This document shows positions 22,194-32,500 of a DNA stretch of 64,000 nucleotides, one piece after another; the first letter of the stretch is position 1, and each line of letters starts with the position of its first letter. Source of the stretch: Kalmusia sp. IMI 367209 (taxonomy: Eukaryota > Ascomycota > Dothideomycetes > Pleosporales > Didymosphaeriaceae); NCBI GenBank assembly GCA_027946365.1, contig JAPEUQ010000017.1, positions 1 to 64,000 of the forward strand. Reading direction: 5' to 3'. The translations under genes and the position numbers were made by a program. The notes beneath the pieces are model-generated. The model was not told the origin of the DNA. It ran no database searches and was given only the letters and a program-made list of their open reading frames with translations.

Positions 22194-22997
22194 TCAATAG
22201 TCCAGATCGACTGCCTCGTCTTTCTGCACATCCGGTCCTTTTGCCTGGTGCCACGGGTCCCACTCATCACTCTCTTCTTCGCTCTCTTCTTTCTTGAGCC
22301 CCGTTCCTTTCAGCTCATGTTCCCTCTTTTTGCGCTCCTCCTTTTTCCTTGCTCGATGATTCCTCCTGTTCTTGTTTCGGTTCCTCGCATTCCTTGCACG
22401 ACTCTTCCCGCTAATCGCTGTCCACTTCTGTTGCGGTTTCTCAACAGGTGTAGCCTGGGCTTGTTCGTCGTCGGAACTGATCGACATGGGTGTGCTCTGG
22501 TCGGACGCTGGGCTTGCTGCGCGCACAGATTCGGCCGTTGATGCATTCTCCATCTTGAGACTTGGGGCATCATAAATCGGCTCACCAGCTTCCTTGCGTC
22601 GTCTACGCTCGAGGAGGATACGCTGGATTTCTGAGTGTCGGAACATGGTGATCTGCTCATCGGTGAGGGTACGCTTTACACCATCTTCGTAGTAGCCAAG
22701 ACTGTCATCGCCGTCGTAGTATTCTGCCTGAGACTCATGATTCGCTCCAAGAAGGATTTCTTTTGGCAAAGGTGCGTAGGGGAAATGCTTCGCGTGGAAC
22801 TGAACCAGCTCATGCTCCGGATCGATTAGCATAGAATTTATGAAGAGCAGGTGGTGCATACAATCGTAACGGTCGGAACGTGGAACTCCATTACTGTGGG
22901 TGAGCAGCATGAGGACAGCGAGAGGCGGGTAGCTTACGATATCGGCGCGTGTGAAAGTTAATGGAGCTAAAAGTTCACGAAGCTTTGGCACAGGCAT
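22194..22997 (-). CDS. DUF3807-family protein, probably with one intron
   Basis: The preferred model has exons 22997..22938 and 22814..22194 and 226 residues. Splicing joins RADI to HELVQFHAKHFPYAPLPKEI, which is how I recall this fungal family beginning. The core EYYDGDDSLGYYEDG with VKRTLTDEQITMFRHSEI is its hallmark. A charged C-terminal half follows, with Arg/Lys-rich (RARNARNRNKNRRNHRARKK) and acidic (EESEEESDEWD) blocks, suggesting a nuclear or nucleolar site. Function is unknown. The 123-base intron (donor GTAAGC, branch CTAAT, acceptor GGAG) is a multiple of three and has no stop, so unspliced mRNA would encode 267 residues with a 41-residue insert before the conserved core. The acceptor GGAG is weak, leaving some doubt. 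Confidence 0.72.
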   Translation of the reverse strand: MPVPKLRELLAPLTFTRADIVSYPPLAVLMLLTHSNGVPRSDRYDCMHHLLFINSMLIDPEHELVQFHAKHFPYAPLPKEILLGANHESQAEYYDGDDSLGYYEDGVKRTLTDEQITMFRHSEIQRILLERRRRKEAGEPIYDAPSLKMENASTAESVRAASPASDQSTPMSISSDDEQAQATPVEKPQQKWTAISGKSRARNARNRNKNRRNHRARKKEERKKREHELKGTGLKKEESEEESDEWDPWHQAKGPDVQKDEAVDLDY

Positions 22998-23137
22998 TCA
23001 CGCGATCACGAGACAGCCAAAAGGCGGCTTGGCACTGAATCTGGGGAAATGACGTCTGTGCCTCACCCCTCCAAACGCTCCACCATCCTATCGATACTGC
23101 ACCTGCACGCGCTACAAGCTACCCACCACACGCCACT

Positions 23138-23811
23138 ATGAAAGCCGCCTCGCTCTTTGCCTATCCCGCCGCTACCGTCTGCCTGATCCTCGCTGCCACC
23201 GCTGAACCGCGCCCCCTCACAGATATTATAAAAGTATTCAACGTGCCCCAGTCACCACTCCAACTTCCAAATCCCCTCGCCGACATGCCCTCAGACGAGT
23301 CTGTCTCTACCGGCGTCATCATATCCGATGTCATCGGCAAGACGCAAGCCATCGCCATTTTCTCCGGCCTCACACGAGATATCGACCCTGTATCAGGTCG
23401 GCTGGACGATGCATCACAGAATGCGACGGTGCTGGCACCAGACAACAGTGTAATGAGGGGCTTGAAGCGGAAACCGTGGGAAGACCCAGAAGACTACGAG
23501 GCGTTCGGAGCTGAGGCATATAAAGGACAAGACGGAGAAGATCGTGCGCATAAGAACCTAAGGAGGTTTGTGGAAAGGCACGTTGTCCCCGTAAGTCCAT
23601 GGGAAGAGGGCAAGAAGGTCAAGACACTGGATGGCAATGAGGTCTGGTGGGAAACGAAAGACGGAAAGAAGAGGGTATGTCCGGCGCTCGGAACCCTTGG
23701 CAAGCTAGCTGACAATGTCAACAGATCCAGCCCGTCGATGTCGAGGTAATAAGCATCGCTGACAAAGTAGCGAACGGTGAGGTCTGGGTCATTGGAGGTT
23801 CTTTAGCTTGA
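23138..23811 (+). CDS. Secreted FAS1 (fasciclin-like) domain protein
   Basis: Exons 23138..23674 and 23725..23811, with a 50-base intron (GTATGT...CAACAG) in phase 0, give 207 residues. A signal peptide (MKAASLFAYPAATVCLILAA) leads. The body fits a single fasciclin domain of the fungal type: SDVIGKTQAIAIFSGLT, the NATVLAPDNSVMRGL H1-like motif, KNLRRFVERHVVP, and after the splice VEVISIADKVANGEVWVIGG. FAS1 domains mediate adhesion or surface interactions, often outside the cell. No GPI signal or membrane anchor follows, so it is probably secreted or wall-retained. It is divergent from the DUF3807 gene, with 140 bases between starts. Confidence 0.78.
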
Positions 23812-24197
23812 TAGACAATTTGAAATACACGAATAGATCTTCGTAGAGTGATGAGATCCGTACACATGGGTTAGCTAAGACTCTACAATCATAAGTCATG
23901 TCGACAGTTCGAGTTAGATACCACACCTTGACTCTCGTAATGCTATCCAAGAATTTCGACACACCATATCTAGCTTTTGAAAACTCGCACGAAAAGATTG
24001 TGTAGAATGTTAAGCCGAGAAAGGCCAGCCAAAACCCTAAAGTTGCCACGGTTGCTGTTCAAGTAGTCTTCTCCCCACTCTTCAACCCCAACTATATATT
24101 ACGTCAGACTAGTAACCATCTGCTCGTTCCAACGACTATAACAACATACGACCAAGACAACAGGCGCATCATACAGCAGATCCTGTTCAGATTGAAG
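23812..24197. other. Intergenic; weak minus-strand open frame
   Basis: An 86-codon minus-strand frame (23789-24049) opens with a hydrophobic segment (MATLGFWLAFLGLTFYTIF) but overlaps the FAS1 stop and has no match. I do not call it as a gene. Confidence 0.25.
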
Positions 24198-25460
24198 ATG
24201 CATTACGAAAGCGGCGACTTAGCCATCTGCTTCACATGCGGCACCCAATTCGATTCCCCCCTCTCCTCCCCGCCGAAATCATGCCCCATCTGCGATGATC
24301 GTAAGTACTCATATCACTAGCTTAAGTAAACTTCCCACCCGCTGCACTCACATTATATACAATCGATTCGCACCCACCTGACAACCCCAGCTCGCCAATA
24401 CGTGCCTCCAACCGGGCAACAATGGACCTCCCTTGTATCCGAATCCACACTTCAAGTCAACGAATTCAACACCGATCCCCATGACTCTAGGATCCACTAC
24501 ATCACCACCAAGCCCGTTCAGCCCTCGTCTACCCAAATGCCCGCAGGTCTGAGCGACTCGACTACAACGCGCAAACAGCTCGGCATAGGCGAAAGAGCGA
24601 TTTTGTTACAGACTGACGCTGGGAATGTGCTATGGGATCTGGTGGCGTGGATAGATGACGCGACAGTCGAGTTTGTGAAGGAGAAAGGAGGATTGAAGGC
24701 GATTGTGGTGAGCCATCCGCATTTCTACACAACGCATTTGGAATGGGCGAGGGTGTTCGGTTGTCCAATTTATTTGTGTGAGGCAGATAAAGAATGGTGA
24801 GTGAGAACGTTCAGCTAAAAGGAAATGAGGGTATGGGATGCTAATAATGGAGGGAGATAGGTTACAGCGCGAAGACAAACATGGAGTACGCCAATTTATC
24901 ACAGGCGCCACGGAGATCATGCCTGGTGTAACGGCTATCCAAGCTGGAGGTCATTTTGATGGCAGTATGGTGCTGCATTGGGAGAAAAAATTGTTCATCG
25001 CTGATACGATGATGAGTGTTCCGGTACAATTGCCATTCCTTTTTTATCCTTTCTCCTCACACACTCTCTCTCTCTTGCACACTATCTTCTTCTTCTTCTT
25101 CTTCTTCTTCTTCTTCTCTAAGCCATACTCTGATATTTGCTTTACAGTCCGGCTTCTACCAAAAAGATCGCCTCCCCGGCACCACAACGTTCTCCTTCAT
25201 GTGGGCTTACCCTAATATGATCCCCCTCCCACCCTCTGCCGTCTACGGCATCTGGAAAGCGCTTAAACCCTACGCCTTCGACAGCACGTATGGGGGATTC
25301 CCGGGACAGAACGTGACCAGGCCGGACTTGAAGGCCCAGGTGTTGGAAAGTGCGAAGGTGAGTTGTATTGTTTATATGGCGATGGGAAACTGATGGTGAA
25401 CAGATCTTCTTAAGAATGGGAGGACATGAGAATGCTGCGATCTTTAATGAGACGCTGTAA
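24198..25460 (+). CDS. Metallo-beta-lactamase-fold protein with N-terminal zinc ribbon
   Basis: Five exons, 24198..24300, 24391..24796, 24861..25023, 25148..25357 and 25404..25460, give 312 residues. The first exon encodes a small CxxC...CxxC ribbon (CFTCGTQFDS, then CPICDD). The rest follows a metallo-beta-lactamase fold seen in uncharacterised fungal proteins: LLQTDAGNVLWDLVAW, AIVVSHPHFYTTHLEWARVF, AGGHFDGSMVLHWEKKLFIADTMM, MWAYPNMIPL, ending in GGHENAA. The usual HxHxDH site appears as HPHFYTTH, lacking the DH pair, so metal binding is altered or weaker than in classic hydrolases. Later His residues (GGHFDGS) and Asp (IADTMM) are kept. Substrate unknown. Intron 3 contains a TTC repeat. 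The last exon is 57 bases. Confidence 0.85.
25085..25118 (+). repeat. (TTC)n microsatellite inside intron 3 of the MBL gene
   Basis: About eleven tandem TTC units in the intron 25024..25147, close to the acceptor, forming an unusually long polypyrimidine tract. Confidence 0.85.
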
Positions 25461-26021
25461 GTTTGGGTGGGTGTTGGGTTCGAAGTAGTAATGGGAGGAT
25501 AACAGATTATGAAGTACTGTATAGAATGAAGGCAACATCTTAATGAAAGCTATTTAAGCTCTGACATGACATATCAAGTTGATTGTAAATGGAAAGAACA
25601 GAGCACATTGACTATCAGATAGCAATTTTATTCTGTGCTGCTGAACAGCTCTCCTCATATCCCAGGCCGGGACTTCGCATGTACGCTCGCTTGCTTTCAA
25701 GAAATATTCCTTTCCCCAATTCGTGACCGACCAAAGCCCATCCGCTCGCGCCAAATATATACACATAATCCTCTCACTTGCCATGAGGAACACCAACTGT
25801 GCCAGCCATTAAAGCACTGTCCTTGTGGTCTATGTATAGACCGAGGAAAGTGCGCTCACACGAAATCCATGGCTGGAGGAATCGAGAACGAGAGAAACCG
25901 GGACTGAATTGAAGCATACACGTACCAAGGAGGAAAGATACTTGGCATTTCGCTCGCTGGTAGAATCATGACAGATAATAGCTTCAAGAGTATGAGCTGC
26001 TCTAGACAGGATGACTGCAGC
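25461..26021. other. Convergent 3' regions
   Basis: No gene supported. A short minus-strand frame at 25554-25796 lacks any match. Confidence 0.4.
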
Positions 26022-27933
26022 CTACGTGGCAGTATCTACAGCATCTTTCGCGCTGTCGGTCTTGGTAGCAGGCGCCTCAACCTTAGTGTTAGTGGTGGTA
26101 GCATCGCCATTAGCTTCACTTGGCTTTGCTGCTTCTGGAGCAGCGGTCGCGCCGTCCGTTTTTTCGGGAGCAGTGACACCGTTGGTAGTAGGCGCTATAT
26201 TCTCATCGGCAGGGTCGTTCTCTGAGGCCATGGCACTGCTCCATTTGGCTAGTAACTCGCTTGCGCGTTGCGTAATCTGGAATTCCTCATCTCGGGGGAC
26301 GGAGCTGAGCTTATTGATACCCTTAAGAACTTTGTGGACCTTGGTCTTTCTAATTATCTCAGGCTCAAGGTCCTTTAGGGCTTCGAGCTGTGTGATATAA
26401 CCAGACATAGCCGGCATGTCCTCATCCTTCGGCGCCTGGTTGCGGGTAAGAAAGCCCTTTTGCAGGCGGTGGCGAAGATATAGCACTGCATTATCAGCAA
26501 AATATCTTGTTCTAGCGCCTGAAGCATACATACCTAGATTCTCGCGCTTCTTTAGCTGCTCTTCTTCGCTCACAGGCGGTTCCTCTGGTTGAGCGGTGTC
26601 AATCTCCTCTTTCTTCGACGACTTAGACTTCTTGGGCTCCGCAGTTGGCTTCTTCTTTGTCGTGAGCTTCAGCGTCGTTTTTTGATTCTTTGCCGGCTAT
26701 CGTTTCAGTTAGTTTTGAAGCCCTAATCCTCGAGATCATGCATACCTTCTCATCTTCGCCTTCGCTCTCAGTCTCCTTCTTCCGCTTCTTTGAGGACTTT
26801 GCCTTCTTCGCAGAAGCAGTAGCATTGTCATCAACATCTTCCATCTCGACGTCTTCCGGATCTGTGCCTGCGGTACTCTTGCGTTTGGCAGCTTTCTTGG
26901 CCTTCTCCTCACGCTTGGCTTCCTTAACCAATTCGTCCTGTTGCACAGCTTCTTCGTGATTTGCGAGCAGTTCTTTGAAATACGGTAGATCGTGACCCTC
27001 TGCTGCGACAAGGTAGGCCTCCCAGAGGGCCTTGTTTTTCTTGGCAGAGTTTCCAGTCTCAACTTCCTTCTTAATCTCTTCCACATCGAAAGGCAGAAGC
27101 TCCGTGTTCACATGCCAAGCGCTTTGTGATAATTATTAGATGCAAAGAGAAAGAGCATTAAAACACAGCATATAAAGGATATAACTCACAATTCGTTTGT
27201 GCCTAAAAACATGACAGGATAGCGCCTGTCTTTAGCATTCTTGCCACCCTCTTGGTAGTCTTCGCGATATGTTCCGTCTATGCGAACAGCACTGACTGGA
27301 CGCTTAGCTAGCAGCGTCTCGGGCAGCATGTCCTCATCACAGATGATGACGGGCCATGGCTGGTAGCCGCGCATGGCGACTAGCCACATATCGCCTGGCT
27401 GTGTGTCGAGATGCAGCTCAGGAGCTTTCTTCTTCTTGCTGGGAGTCTTCTTAGACTTGTGTTCCGGAACAGCACCGGTGGACTTGCGACGGTTGTTGTT
27501 TGCTTTCTTCGCAGAGGCTGGGGTACCGTTTGTTGAGGCCGCTTCTGCAGCAGGAGCCGTATCTGCATCTGAGTTAGAGATACTGAACTATAACAAGCCT
27601 GCAGGCTCGACATGCTCAAGCGTGTCGACTCACTTCCACTCCCCTCTGTCACTGTAGTGTCTGGCTTCGCGTCGGTCGCATCGTCCTTCGCGGCTTGGTC
27701 GTCGGCAGCGGCAGCGGTCGCAGGTGCTTGCTCTAAGCTCTGTCAGCGAATATCAAGTACGAGACCAAATGACGAGGCTTGCCTTCAGCAGGCGCGTCCG
27801 CAGGTACGTCACCGCCATCCGATGGCTTGCCTTCCGCGGCTTTCGCGGGTTCTGCTGTGTCAACCGGACGCGTCGGCTCATCAACAGCCTTGGTCGCATC
27901 GACGGCGACGGGTGCAGCTGCCTCCTCTGCCAT
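26022..27933 (-). CDS. PWWP-domain chromatin protein with TFIIS-N/IBD-like helical domain
   Basis: Six exons, 27933..27783, 27732..27634, 27568..27190, 27121..26746, 26696..26534 and 26485..26022, encode 543 residues. The first 130 residues are Ala/Asp/Glu-rich and disordered. The PWWP domain starts near LDTQPGDMWLVAMRGYQPWP and ends near FLGTNEFAWHVNTELLPFD. Such domains read methylated H3K36 and DNA. A long Lys/Glu-rich linker carries nuclear signals (SKKRKKE). A helical domain follows (VLYLRHRLQKGFLTRNQ, LEALKDLEPEIIRKTKVHKV), resembling the LEDGF integrase-binding or TFIIS N-terminal fold that recruits elongation factors. The tail is Ala/Thr-rich. Intron 1 appears to use a GC donor (GCAAGC); a weak GT 9 bases on would leave a 41-base intron. 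Confidence 0.85.
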
Positions 27934-30900
27934 TGTGCCGAGTCTGCTTACGGTACTACCGTGTCGACGACGCGTAATTGGAGGCTAGAGGGCGCGAATT
28001 CCTCCTCGGAAACGTGCAGCGCGACAGGGAAATGTCCGGGTTGATGGCGCGGGGACTAGGTTGATGGTGCGCGATGGAGTTGGGTGATTTATTTCGTGGG
28101 TGGGGGGAAGGAGAGAGAGAACGTCTCGGGTCGACCAGCAGCCTTCTCTAAAAAAGCGCGGGCGGGCAGCTGGGTGTCACGTGCACCACGCCTCGCAGTC
28201 TTAGATACAGGCTGTATCACCACCACGAGAACCAGAGCGATCGGACGTGAATCGCAGCGAGCGTAACAATTTCCGTGTTGTTTTTGGCGGCGTTGCAGCC
28301 TGGACGCGGTGGTAGTGGTGCTGGCTTGTGTGGACGTTCGTAGCTTCCCTCGAAGTTGGCAGCCTTAGTGCGAGGATCCGTGCGACATAGACGCCGCCCC
28401 TGGGTTCTGCGCCTCGGCCCCAACCGGTGAACAGATAGTGTCGGGTCAATGGTGTCTCTGTGCTCTATTGTCGGAGCCCAAAGGGTTGGTCATTAAAGAA
28501 CACGCCTTGCGAAGGAGTGGTTCAAGATTTGGTTGAGTTGGCGACGTCGTTTTTGTGTGCTACAGCAAACGCGTAGCTATATAGGATGCAGGCCCAAGTT
28601 TGTATGTGCTCCGTAGCCTGTTCAAGCACTCTATGAGTCCACGCATTAATTCTGTAAAATGTATCAGCTGAGATCAGCAAAAGGCCGTTTGCAGGCGGTG
28701 AAAGGCAGCGCAGAGGCAAATCTTGTAGCAAACAATGTGATCTCGACCAAGCAATGACAGGTGAGGGAATCCGTAAACAAATTGTAAAAAATCAATTGAA
28801 CCAAGATACTATGAGTCCTGGTCAGCTTGTACACGTGTGGAATTGAGGGGGTTGTATCCATGATTGCCTGAGACGGATATTGACCACTTACTTTACACTA
28901 TGAATCGACTTTCATAACATTCAGAATGCAGTAAAACATATTTACGTCAAACAAATTTTTCGAGATCTCCACAGTGTTACCGGAAATGCCTCTATCCCCA
29001 GCTCTTCCGCCAAGTCGCAGAGTATCACGAAGCGTGTAGGTCCAATACAGAGCATATGCTCAATCAAAAGTCTCTTGCCTTCCATCTTGACACCGAATGT
29101 TAGAGATCGATCATTTTCACAAGAGTTGTGAAAAGACGTCCAGGGTGAGTTAGAAAATCCCCACAGTCTCATGCGCCTAGGACACGGCCGCAGAACACAT
29201 AAAGTACCAATGTACGCTGCTCCAGAAAAAGCGGGTTTGTATGCGCAATCGTAGGTAAGTACGAAGAGATGGATAGGGTACTTCTGTTCAGCAGATTCGG
29301 TGATCTGTAATCAGCGTGAGTGGCCCTAGGTGGCGCATTATACTCTGCACATGAAACACAACGCCGCGCAGAGGCCAACCCCTGGAGTGGCGTTGCAGCA
29401 TATCAGCTCCCAGGCTGGCCGATCCTGACGTTGGAGTGGTGCCCTCGCACAGAAAATGAGACCATGAAGTTATTCGTGAAGTCGTAATAGTAGACTGCTG
29501 TGTGATGGTGAATCGCCTGTTAGCCGTAGGCTTGGTATTCTGGTATACAGCTTTGGCATTGCAGGCAAGTCATGTTCTGTTCGCGACGACCCATGGTTCC
29601 AACAAAACGCGAAGGGAAATTCGACCGTTATTATCGTTCAGGGTTCTCTAAACGGAGGACATGATCCGGTCCATATTCGTACCGCTGCGGTATGCGTTAG
29701 GAAATCGCCTGCGCGGAAGACAGGCCAGATCTCGATTTTGAGGATTGTGGACATGCCTCTGATTGTTTCTGGGGGGGTCAGTAATTGGGCTTCTTCTAAG
29801 AGCAGCGGTTAAACAGGTAACGTCTGTTGTATAACCCAGCTGTGTAGACTAGCCAGCATTGTGCACTCAAGATTTTGGCCATGCTTCCCGCATCATACGA
29901 GCATGCTCGAAATCTAGTAGCTTTGGATATCAGGACTGGGTAGGTGCGGTAATATGCCTTTTTCCTTTAAACGTTCGCACCTGATCCTGCTGCTCTACAA
30001 TCCATCTCTTCTCGCCCACGCATGGTGTCAGGCTTCGGACACTGTCGTACCCCACACATATTGAACCATTCCATCGTACAAATATCAAAGTGTCCCTTCA
30101 CAGCGTGGATGGGTGAGCACAACGTAGCATCACCAGCTTTTCGATCGATGGGTCTCAGGGCGAAGCGTGGGTTAGAGGATCAGCGTCGATGATGAACCGC
30201 AAATGGCATTTTCAAAACAGCGCCCGGGAGCATGTCTTGTTGTCGCGAGAGATGGGGCATCGTGTAGCCGTGGCGAGACGGGTCGTGCGGTGGTGCTCAA
30301 GTGGAGGGGGGTGGTAGACAAGGTGACGAGGGTTTCTGGTGCTTAAACGATCGGAAGCCGCTAACCTATGGCTGGCTTGCAGCCAATCACGTGCCAGGAC
30401 TGGGCTACACTCAGTCCATATGCACCAATCTCAGATGCTCATTTCAAGAGGCTCAAATCGAAGGAATCAGACTAATTTTAAAGGATTGTGAATGCTCATC
30501 AATCGTGAGAGTCGGGTGTGGGCTGTCGCTGCGACCGGCAATCAGTCACAAGATCGCCCGCCTTACTTCAATAAGGTCCTCAAAGGCCATGAAGTGCTTA
30601 GGTAGATTCCAAAGCGCAAACCAGAGAAGATCATATTCAAGTATGTATTAGTACGACCTAGCCCTGGCCCTATAAAGTGCATGGATCAAACACCAATCGT
30701 CGGTGCTGACAAAGTCCCTGTTCTGTTTCTTGAAAGTTTAAATCTACACCAAAAATACTGTTGATACTTTTCATAGCCTGGTTTCAGGTCAACAGCTGAG
30801 TGTAGATTAGTCCATTGATACTGCTTATGGTAATTCAAGGCAGCGACTATCACGTGTGAACCGGGTTAGGGAGCTGCGAGTAGCTCCATGATAGTAACTT

Positions 30901-31173
30901 AAGCTCAGGCAAGGAACCGGTGGGACTGTGCCACCAAACTATCATCAGTCGCAAACGATAATAGCTGAAACAGTCCTCCCTGCTCCATTATAATCTCGCA
31001 AACTGCCCGCATCGCCCGTTCAACGACTACTACCCTCTTCGTCTGCCTTGCCCCGCCGCATTGTGCGCTGCTACGACTCTACCCCGCTAACAGCGCAAAC
31101 GACAAGGACCGCAGGCGCATTGCGCGAGCTGTCCATTCCCATGAGCAAGGCATAGGCCGAACTTTCAGTTAAG
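27934..31173. other. Long gene-poor interval
   Basis: About 3.2 kb with no supported gene. The left end is the PWWP gene promoter and the right end the E2 promoter. The best coding hint is a minus-strand frame at 28942-29172 with protein-like composition (FVILCDLAEELGIEAFPVTL), and another at 29169-29378. They do not join into a convincing model. A relic gene, a non-coding RNA or simple spacer are all possible. Confidence 0.35.
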
Positions 31174-31943
31174 ATGTTCGCATCAAAGAGGCTTTCGAAG
31201 GTATGCGATTGTTAATTTCATTTAAGCTATAGCAAGTACTCACAATTGCGTCTAGGAGCTCAGTAAGGTATGAGATGCATCCAATCTACTGCACCTCTGA
31301 TTACTTTACGTGCAGCGTATTTCCCTAGAAGGCTACGCAGAGGTGGACTGTGCGAATATCAAGAGCGTTCTACTGTCCCGTGGGACTGTGTCGCTAATGC
31401 GTCTTGGATGTAGTTGCAGGACAAGCTCCCACCTGGCATCACGCTCGTCAAGGCGGACGATTTTCGCGAGTGGCTTATGGACATCCAGGTAATGGACGAC
31501 AGTGAGTTTCACAGGCAGCCTATTTCGTCTGTGGGAATTGATTAACATTACTAGATCCATTATATCAAGACCAGCTGTATAGGTTGAAATTCACATTCAG
31601 CCAGAGCTATCCTATTGAGGTATGTTGCTTGCGCGCTCCTGCATCATGGTCCGAAGCTGACGCGTGGTTTCCACAGGCACCCGAGGTCGTCTTTGTCCGC
31701 GACGAGACCCACCCGATTCCTATCCACCCGCACATCTACTCCAACGGCATCATCTGCCTAGACCTGTTAGACCGTCAAGGCTGGTCGCCTGTACACAACG
31801 TTGAGAGCGTGTGTGTCAGCCTGCAGAGCATGCTGACGAGTAATACGAAGAACGAGCGACCGCCGGGGGACGAAGCTTTTGTACGGCACAACACGCAGAG
31901 ACCGAGGGATATCAATTTCGTGTTCCACGACAATCAGGTGTGA
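31174..31943 (+). CDS. Ubiquitin-conjugating enzyme E2, UBE2W type
   Basis: Six exons, 31174..31200, 31256..31267, 31316..31342, 31414..31501, 31555..31619 and 31677..31943, give 161 residues. The UBC fold is clear: RLKFTFSQSYPIEAPEVVFV, then IHPHIYSNGIICLDLL with the active-site Cys at about residue 100, WSPVHNVESVCVSLQSMLTS, and NTKNERPPGD. The IHPHIYSNG and short C-terminal form match UBE2W, which attaches ubiquitin to protein N-termini; usual HPN is replaced by HPH as in that subfamily. The N-terminal exons are very small, one being only 12 bases, and are the least certain. The donor after exon 3 (GTGGAC) is weak, and exon 4 could start at 31414 or 31420. Confidence 0.85.
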
Positions 31944-32500
31944 CGAGTGTCTGGGGCAGGCTTTCGTTGCCCCTGCGCAGAACTGGCGATTCTTGGCGTC
32001 TAAACATTTTTTTAGGATCCACGGTCGGTGGCAACATCGGGCTCTGATATTTTCACATGTGCATTTTTCATGTCAAAATGAAGGTGTCCGGATATCAGGT
32101 AAATACTGGAAGTGTTCTATGTTGAACTTTACGGCTACAGAGAATTGTTCAAATACTAGACTGCGTGTATAGACCAAATCGTTGCCAGGTGCCTCTGTTA
32201 TGATTGAACGCTGGTATTACGCGTGTGGGTGCTTTTTTGACGAATCATACATCTCACGTTAGCCTGCAAAATATACCTGAACGTAGTAGAACGCTTCAAA
32301 GAATAGAACGAAGCTGCTCATATTCAAGCCCCGCCTCGGCCCCGGGCAAACGTGCTGTCGATAAGCGGGCGCCAAGATTTCTCTTGGCCAACAATTTCGT
32401 TAGCCTCGTTGGAGGGTAAAAAAGTTCGACGCCCACCGCCTTTGCACCACATCCCCTCCCCACCACTTCCTCCCACAGAACCACATACCCCATCCTCAAC
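31944..32500. other. E2 3' region and SSB promoter
   Basis: No gene seen. A C-rich leader (CCACCACTTCCTCCCACAG) just before the SSB start suits a strongly expressed gene. Confidence 0.4.
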
